64,000 nt of DNA from Lachnospira rogosae. GTDB lineage: Bacteria; Bacillota; Clostridia; Lachnospirales; Lachnospiraceae. A program made the translations under genes and the position numbers. Shown piece by piece: positions 60,097 to 64,000 of this stretch (the first letter of the stretch is position 1; each line of letters opens with the position of its first letter). The stretch lies in contig NZ_JBBMER010000004.1 of NCBI RefSeq assembly GCF_040096455.1, forward strand, positions 62,001 through 126,000. Direction: 5' to 3'. Below the pieces are notes generated by a model, which was given only the letters and a program-made list of their open reading frames with translations, had not been told where the DNA came from and did no database searches.

Positions 60097-60459
60097 ATGG
60101 CGAAGATTTTGATAGTAGATGATTCTAAGACTTCAAGAAAGTTCTTAAGAAATATGCTTGAACAGGCTGGACACGAGATTGTTGCAGAGGCTGTTAACGG
60201 AGCAGAAGGCGTTGAAAAGTTCAGAATATACAGACCGGATATAACAACTATGGACATTACAATGCCGGTTCTTGGCGGAATAGATGCAGTTAAGGATATT
60301 ATAGAGATAGACCCTGATGCCAAGATTATTATGGTAACAGCGGCAGGACAGAAGGCTAATATGATAGAGGCTCTTAAGAAAGGAGCGGCTGATTTTATAC
60401 AGAAGCCTTTTGATATGGACGTGATTGTTAATACAATTGAAAAGGTTATGGAAGAATAG
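60097..60459 (+). CDS. cheY: CheY-like response regulator
   Basis: 120 aa single receiver domain: VDDSKTSRKFLRNML (acidic pair), phospho-Asp in DITTMDITMPVLGG, VTAAGQK (Thr) and FIQKPF (Lys). No output domain. The ATG at 60097 has ACGGAGG upstream. Likely partner of the CheX-like protein. Confidence 0.93.
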   Translation: MAKILIVDDSKTSRKFLRNMLEQAGHEIVAEAVNGAEGVEKFRIYRPDITTMDITMPVLGGIDAVKDIIEIDPDAKIIMVTAAGQKANMIEALKKGAADFIQKPFDMDVIVNTIEKVMEE

Positions 60460-61197
60460 ATGTACAATTATAGATTACAACTTCAATATGATGGTGGGAG
60501 ATATGACGGCTGGGTCAGAATGGGCAAGGACTCCAATTCTAACACTATAGAATGTAAGATTAAAGAGATAATTCAGAAGATGACAGGTGAAGATATTGAT
60601 ATATATGTTGGATGCAGAACAGAAAAAGGTGTTCATGCACTTAATCAGACAGCTAATTTCAAGCTTAATGATAAGTACCAGCCTGTAGAGGTTAAGAATT
60701 ACCTTAACAGATATCTTCCAAGGGATATAGCTGTTAATCGCGTGGAATTAGTAGATGAAAGATTTCATAGCCAGCTTAATGCGAGGGAGAAGACATATGT
60801 ATACAAGATAGATATGGCTAATGTAGCGAATGTATTTACAAGAAAGTATGCTTATCATACATTTGATATTCCGGATATTAAGGCTATGAAGCAGGCAGCT
60901 TTTTATATGATTGGAAAGCATGATTTTAAAGCATTTACTACTGCGAAGAAGAGCAAGTCTACAGTAAGGGATATCAAAGATGTAGAGATAACTACAGATG
61001 GAGACAGTTGTGAGATAAGAATAACAGCAGATGATTTCCTTCATAATATGGCAAGATATATGATTGGTATGCTTCTTGATGTAGGAAGCGGACTTAAGAA
61101 GGTGGAAGATGTAGAGAATATTATGGCTGGCAAGGATGTTGTTATGTCACTTCCAGCTGAGAGCTATGGACTTTTCCTTGAAAGTGTTTTATACTAA
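60460..61197 (+). CDS. truA: TruA-like tRNA pseudouridine synthase with changed catalytic motif
   Basis: 245 aa. TruA fold: YRLQLQYDGGRYDGWVRMG, HALNQTANFKL, FHSQLNAREKTYVYKI, DDFLHNMARYMIGMLLDVG. The catalytic motif, normally GRTDAGVHA, reads CRTEKGVHA, with Glu in place of the essential Asp. It may be a paralogue with weak or different activity. The ATG directly abuts the cheY stop, so it is in the same operon. Confidence 0.85.
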   Translation: MYNYRLQLQYDGGRYDGWVRMGKDSNSNTIECKIKEIIQKMTGEDIDIYVGCRTEKGVHALNQTANFKLNDKYQPVEVKNYLNRYLPRDIAVNRVELVDERFHSQLNAREKTYVYKIDMANVANVFTRKYAYHTFDIPDIKAMKQAAFYMIGKHDFKAFTTAKKSKSTVRDIKDVEITTDGDSCEIRITADDFLHNMARYMIGMLLDVGSGLKKVEDVENIMAGKDVVMSLPAESYGLFLESVLY

Positions 61198-61212
61198 ATA
61201 GATGATTTTATT

Positions 61213-61243
61213 AAAGAATCTCGGATTTCGGGATTCTTTTCTT
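61213..61243 (+). terminator. Terminator of the cheX-cheY-truA operon
   Basis: AAAGAATC (61213-61220) pairs with GATTCTTT (61232-61239), with inner CG/CG, followed by TCTTG. Confidence 0.75.
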
Positions 61244-61299
61244 GTTACTTTATAATAATATATTTTATGAAGCAGAATTTAACAGGAATGGAGAATATA

Positions 61300-63066
61300 A
61301 TGAAGACCATAATTGAACTTATGACAGATGAATTTAAGAAAGCATTTGCAGAATGTGGATATTCAGAAGAATACGCAAGAATTACTATATCTAACAGACC
61401 TGACTTATGCGAATTCCAGTGCAATGGCGCGATGGCAGCAGCTAAGACTTATAAAAAAGCTCCATTTGTTATTGCAGATGAGATAGTTGCAAAGCTTACA
61501 TCTAATGGTATGTTTGACACAATTGAAAGTGTTAAGCCAGGATTTATCAATATAAAGGTAAGTGCTGGATATCTTTCAGATTATCTTAATAAGATGTCAG
61601 AAGATGATAAGTACGGATATGAGAACAGCGAGGAAGCTAAGACTGTAATAGTGGATTATGGTGGAGCTAATGCAGCTAAGCCATTACATGTAGGACATTT
61701 AAGATCTGCTGTAATTGGTGAGAGTGTTAAGAGAATTAACAGATACGCAGGCAACAATACAATAGGTGATGTACACCTTGGAGACTGGGGACTTCAGATG
61801 GGTCTTATCATAGAGGAGTTAAGGGACAGAAAGCCTGAACTTCCATATTTTGATGAGGCGTATACAGGAGAGTATCCAAGTGAACCCCCATTTACGATAT
61901 CAGAGCTTGAACAGATATATCCGGCGGCAAGTGCTAAGTCTAAGGAAGATGAAGAATTCGCTAAGAGAGCACACGAATCCACACTTAAGCTTCAGAGCGG
62001 GGACAGAGCATGCACAGCAATATGGAAGCATATTATGAATGTTTCCAAGAAGGATTTAAAGAAGAATTATGATAATCTTAATGTATCATTTGACTTATGG
62101 AAGGGTGAAAGTGATGCACAGCCATATATTAAAGATATGGTTGATAAGATGGTTGAAGATGGAATTGCCTATGAAAGCCAGGGAGCTACAGTAGTAGATA
62201 TTGCAGAGCCAACAGATACTAAGGAACTTCCTCCTTGCATAGTAAGAAAGTCAGACGGTGCGGCACTTTATGCTACATCAGATCTTGCAACTATTGTTGA
62301 GAGAGAGAAGTTATATAAGCCGGATACATACATTTATCTCGCTGATAAAAGACAGGAGCTTCATTTTACTCAGGTATTCAGAACAGCTAAGAAGGCTGGA
62401 ATTGTAAGACCAGATGCAGATATGAGATTTGTTGGTTTTGGTACTATGAATGGAAAGGATGGCAAGCCATTTAAGACACGTTCAGGTGGTGTTATGCGTC
62501 TTGAACATCTTATATCTGATATTAATGAAGTTATTCTTAATAAGATTAAAGAGAACCGTTCAATGACGGATGAAGAAGCTGATAATATATCTAAGATTGT
62601 GGGTCTTGCTGCACTTAAGTATGGTGATTTATCTAATCAGGCATCTAAAGATTATGTATTTGATGTAGATAGATTTGCTTCATTTGAAGGTAATACAGGT
62701 CCTTATATTTTGTATACAATAGTAAGAATAAAGTCTATTCTTGCAAAGTATAAGGAAACAGGCGTAAGTGTTGGTGATCTTACAATACTGCCTTCAAAAG
62801 AACAGTCAGAGAAGGCTTTATCACTTGCACTTATTAAGTTCTCAGATGTTATAGATGGAGCATACAAGGATAATGCACCTCACAAGATATGCCAGTATAT
62901 ATATGAGGTTTCTAACTCATTTAACGGATTTTATCATAACACAAAGATTCTTGCAGAAGAGGATAAGAAACAGCAGGAAAGCTATATTGCATTAATCACA
63001 CTTACTAAAGAGATACTTGAAACTTGTATTGATTTATTAGGTATACAGTGTCCTGACAGAATGTAG
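61300..63066 (+). CDS. argS: Arginyl-tRNA synthetase
   Basis: 588 aa class I synthetase. N-terminal Arg-tRNA synthetase N domain, HIGH-type motif in ANAAKPLHVGHLRSAVIGE, the substrate-binding LGDWGLQMGLI, FGTMNGKDGKPFKTRSGGVM (KMSK-equivalent region), and a C-terminal DALR anticodon-binding domain. The start at 61300 has GGAGAATATA. Confidence 0.97.
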   Translation: MKTIIELMTDEFKKAFAECGYSEEYARITISNRPDLCEFQCNGAMAAAKTYKKAPFVIADEIVAKLTSNGMFDTIESVKPGFINIKVSAGYLSDYLNKMSEDDKYGYENSEEAKTVIVDYGGANAAKPLHVGHLRSAVIGESVKRINRYAGNNTIGDVHLGDWGLQMGLIIEELRDRKPELPYFDEAYTGEYPSEPPFTISELEQIYPAASAKSKEDEEFAKRAHESTLKLQSGDRACTAIWKHIMNVSKKDLKKNYDNLNVSFDLWKGESDAQPYIKDMVDKMVEDGIAYESQGATVVDIAEPTDTKELPPCIVRKSDGAALYATSDLATIVEREKLYKPDTYIYLADKRQELHFTQVFRTAKKAGIVRPDADMRFVGFGTMNGKDGKPFKTRSGGVMRLEHLISDINEVILNKIKENRSMTDEEADNISKIVGLAALKYGDLSNQASKDYVFDVDRFASFEGNTGPYILYTIVRIKSILAKYKETGVSVGDLTILPSKEQSEKALSLALIKFSDVIDGAYKDNAPHKICQYIYEVSNSFNGFYHNTKILAEEDKKQQESYIALITLTKEILETCIDLLGIQCPDRM

Positions 63067-63082
63067 AGATTGGAGATATTAT

Positions 63083-64000
63083 ATGAAGTTATTATCATTT
63101 GCAATTCCATGTTATAATTCAGCAGCATATATGGAAAAATGTATCAAATCATGCCTTGCAGGTGGTGACGATGTAGAGATAATAATTGTTGATGATGGTT
63201 CAACAAAAGATGATACATTAAAGATTGCCAAGGAATATGAAGCAAAATATCCTAACATAGTCAAGGCTGTACATCAGGAGAATGGTGGACATGGGCAGGC
63301 TGTTAATACAGGTCTTGCCAATGCCACAGGGATGTTCTTTAAGGTTGTAGACAGCGATGACTGGGTTGATGTTAAAAGCTATAAGAAGATATTAACTAAG
63401 CTTAAGAACTTTGTTGAGGAAGATGACCTCCCAGATATGCTTATTGCGAATTATGTATATGAAAAGGTTGGTGCTAAGAGAAAGAAAGTCATTCACTATG
63501 AGAATGCACTTCCAGTTGACAGAATGTTTGGATGGGATGAGATGGGACATTTCAAGGTAGACCAGTATATTCTTATGCACTCAGTAATATACAGAACACA
63601 GCTTATAAAGGAATTCGGTCTGAAGCTTCCTGAGCATACATTTTATGTAGATAATATATTTGTATTTGAGCCATTGCCGGTTGTTCAGAAAATGTACTAT
63701 ATGAATGTTAATTTCTACAGATATTTTATTGGAAGGGAAGACCAGTCAGTTAATGAAACAGTTATGATTTCAAGAATTGACCAGCAGTTAAGAGTTACAA
63801 GACGTCTTATAGATTCATATCTTGGCAATAAGCCTGTCAATGAAAGATGCAGAAAGTATATGGTGACATATCTTAGAATTATGATGGAAGTATCATCAAT
63901 ATTTCTGATTATATCAGGCACAGATGAGAACCTTGTTAAGAAAAAGGAACTTTGGAAATATGTTAAGGATTCAGATTCCAAGCTCTATAAAGAGTTAAGA
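63083..64000 (+). CDS. Family 2 glycosyltransferase (partial, runs off the window)
   Basis: 306 codons visible, no stop. GT-A fold start: MKLLSFAIPCYNSAAYMEKC, IIIVDDGSTKDDT, GHGQAVNTGLANATG, then the metal-binding KVVDSDDWVD. Transfers a sugar from a nucleotide donor, probably in surface polysaccharide or glycolipid synthesis. TTGGAGATATT precedes the ATG; 16 nt after argS, so probably co-transcribed. Confidence 0.92.
   Translation, partial: MKLLSFAIPCYNSAAYMEKCIKSCLAGGDDVEIIIVDDGSTKDDTLKIAKEYEAKYPNIVKAVHQENGGHGQAVNTGLANATGMFFKVVDSDDWVDVKSYKKILTKLKNFVEEDDLPDMLIANYVYEKVGAKRKKVIHYENALPVDRMFGWDEMGHFKVDQYILMHSVIYRTQLIKEFGLKLPEHTFYVDNIFVFEPLPVVQKMYYMNVNFYRYFIGREDQSVNETVMISRIDQQLRVTRRLIDSYLGNKPVNERCRKYMVTYLRIMMEVSSIFLIISGTDENLVKKKELWKYVKDSDSKLYKELR

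Overview
The window comes from a low-GC Gram-positive anaerobe of the Clostridia, most probably a Lachnospiraceae. Recalled similarity of the Cas12a to that of [Eubacterium] eligens suggests Lachnospira or a near relative. Supporting signs are the AT-rich Firmicutes promoters, strong AGGAGG ribosome binding sites, a CIRCE-controlled groESL operon, cotJ spore-coat genes, a CheX/CheY pair and a Lachnospiraceae-type siphovirus prophage. The taxonomic call is inference.

Layout. 1-3.2 kb holds host genes: a family II inorganic pyrophosphatase with CBS/DRTGG domains and a SEC-C methionine aminopeptidase. From about 3.73 to 40.52 kb lies a complete 36.8-kb tailed-phage prophage. It reads, left to right: serine integrase; lysogeny module (DUF4041 GIY-YIG protein, ImmA-like peptidase, CI-like and Cro-like regulators with a CTTGAA-N5-TTCAAG operator array); small accessory genes; a replication/early module with an HUH rolling-circle Rep, an RNase H-like protein and PcfJ; an ArpU-like late regulator; packaging; head, with a MuF protein carrying a C-terminal JAMM domain; a cluster of individually terminated morons; tail; holin; GH25 lysin. 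It has split the host gene cotJC: the 5' part lies beside cotJA-cotJB at 40.5-41.2 kb and the 3' part at 3.2-3.7 kb. The two junctions share an 11-bp core, and the deduced attP is a 46-bp palindrome with 22-bp arms around a central CC. Precise excision would restore a 206-residue CotJC in frame.

41.3-47.95 kb is a compact type V-A CRISPR-Cas locus: cas12a-cas4-cas1-cas2 followed by an array of seven repeats (the last degenerate) and six spacers. Upstream of cas12a is a small RNA gene of its own: a strong promoter, a diverged CRISPR repeat with an enlarged loop, an 18-nt guide-like segment and a perfect rho-independent terminator. The first 9 nt of the guide match a site next to a TTTG PAM that overlaps the -35 box of the cas12a promoter. 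This has the form of a CreR-type autorepressor RNA, known in principle for V-A systems, and is the most interesting feature here.

48-64 kb returns to host genes: a DUF6062 protein, a transglutaminase-like lipoprotein, an Ogg-type glycosylase, groES-groEL, a MATE exporter, a TIR-domain protein with two C-terminal repeats followed by a DUF6106 membrane protein, guaB, cheX-cheY-truA (the TruA has Glu at its catalytic Asp position), argS, and a family 2 glycosyltransferase that runs off the end.
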